Assembly: GCA_007127935.1 (NCBI GenBank)
Contig: SKYL01000102.1
Location: forward strand, 1-9,134
Direction of reading: 5' to 3'
Length of the DNA: 9,134 nucleotides
Origin: Halorhodospira sp.
Lineage (GTDB): Bacteria; Pseudomonadota; Gammaproteobacteria; Nitrococcales; Halorhodospiraceae
Within the stretch, counting starts at the first letter, position 1. Every line of letters begins with the position of its first letter. Under the pieces are notes generated by a model, which saw only the letters and a list, made by a program, of their open reading frames with translations, did not search any database and had not been told where the DNA came from. A program made the position numbers and the translations under genes. Below, in pieces: positions 9,020-9,134 of this stretch.

Positions 9020-9134
9020 CACGACCCGGCGGATGGTGCATTCGGAAGGTACGGCCGGGGGCGTCTGTCCATCGGCGACCCACTGCGCTCCTCGCCCTCC
9101 GCCGGGCCCGGCCTGACGCGCTCCAGGCGCGCAG
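9020..9134. other. non-coding tail after uvrA
   Basis: No gene can be supported in these 115 bases on either strand. There is a perfect 12-bp palindrome GCCGGGCCCGGC at 9101-9112 and, next to it, GCCTG (9111-9115) facing CAGGC (9124-9128) across 8 bases. Neither is followed by a T run, so an intrinsic terminator for uvrA is not shown. Confidence 0.5.

Noticed and set aside
9101..9128. uvrA intrinsic terminator
   Set aside because: Palindromic GC sequence is present but has no following T tract, and random palindromes are frequent at this base composition.

Overview
The window reads as an ordinary chromosomal housekeeping stretch from a high-G+C Gammaproteobacterium. The gene block uvrA / YajR-like MFS permease / ssb, with uvrA divergent from the other two, is, as I recall, conserved in Pseudomonas and relatives. 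The Pgi, UvrA and Ssb proteins are of gammaproteobacterial type and length. A purple-sulfur or halophilic lineage such as the Ectothiorhodospiraceae would fit, but that is a guess from base composition and gene order. I saw no mobile elements, CRISPR arrays, tRNA or rRNA genes, and no broken genes.

Layout from left to right. Five genes lie on the minus strand: a SitA/YfeA-type manganese/iron ABC transporter binding protein (30-983), glucose-6-phosphate isomerase pgi (1193-2830), UDP-glucose 6-dehydrogenase ugd (2878-4218), single-strand DNA-binding protein ssb (4301-4768) and an MFS permease (4900-6096). The excinuclease subunit uvrA (6182-9019) lies on the plus strand, divergent from the permease across an 85-bp gap. 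The last 115 bases hold no gene that I can support.

Functionally there are three groups. UvrA and Ssb serve DNA repair and replication, with the permease between them. Ugd and Pgi are 47 bp apart and probably co-transcribed; they supply UDP-glucuronate and interconvert hexose phosphates, which suits envelope or exopolysaccharide synthesis. The metal-binding protein is probably the first gene of a transporter operon that continues off the left edge, because a Shine-Dalgarno-like sequence lies right at that edge.

The least explained part is the 209-bp gap between pgi and the metal-binding gene. It contains an A+T-rich island with a good sigma70-type promoter whose -35 hexamer overlaps the pgi stop codon. 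A perfect 9-bp inverted repeat has one arm on the -10 element, and a second, 8-bp inverted repeat brackets the promoter. The inferred leader is about 178 nt long, carries two GC-rich hairpins, and contains a small open frame with a Cys/His cluster. This looks like a metal-responsive control region, but the regulator cannot be named from the sequence.
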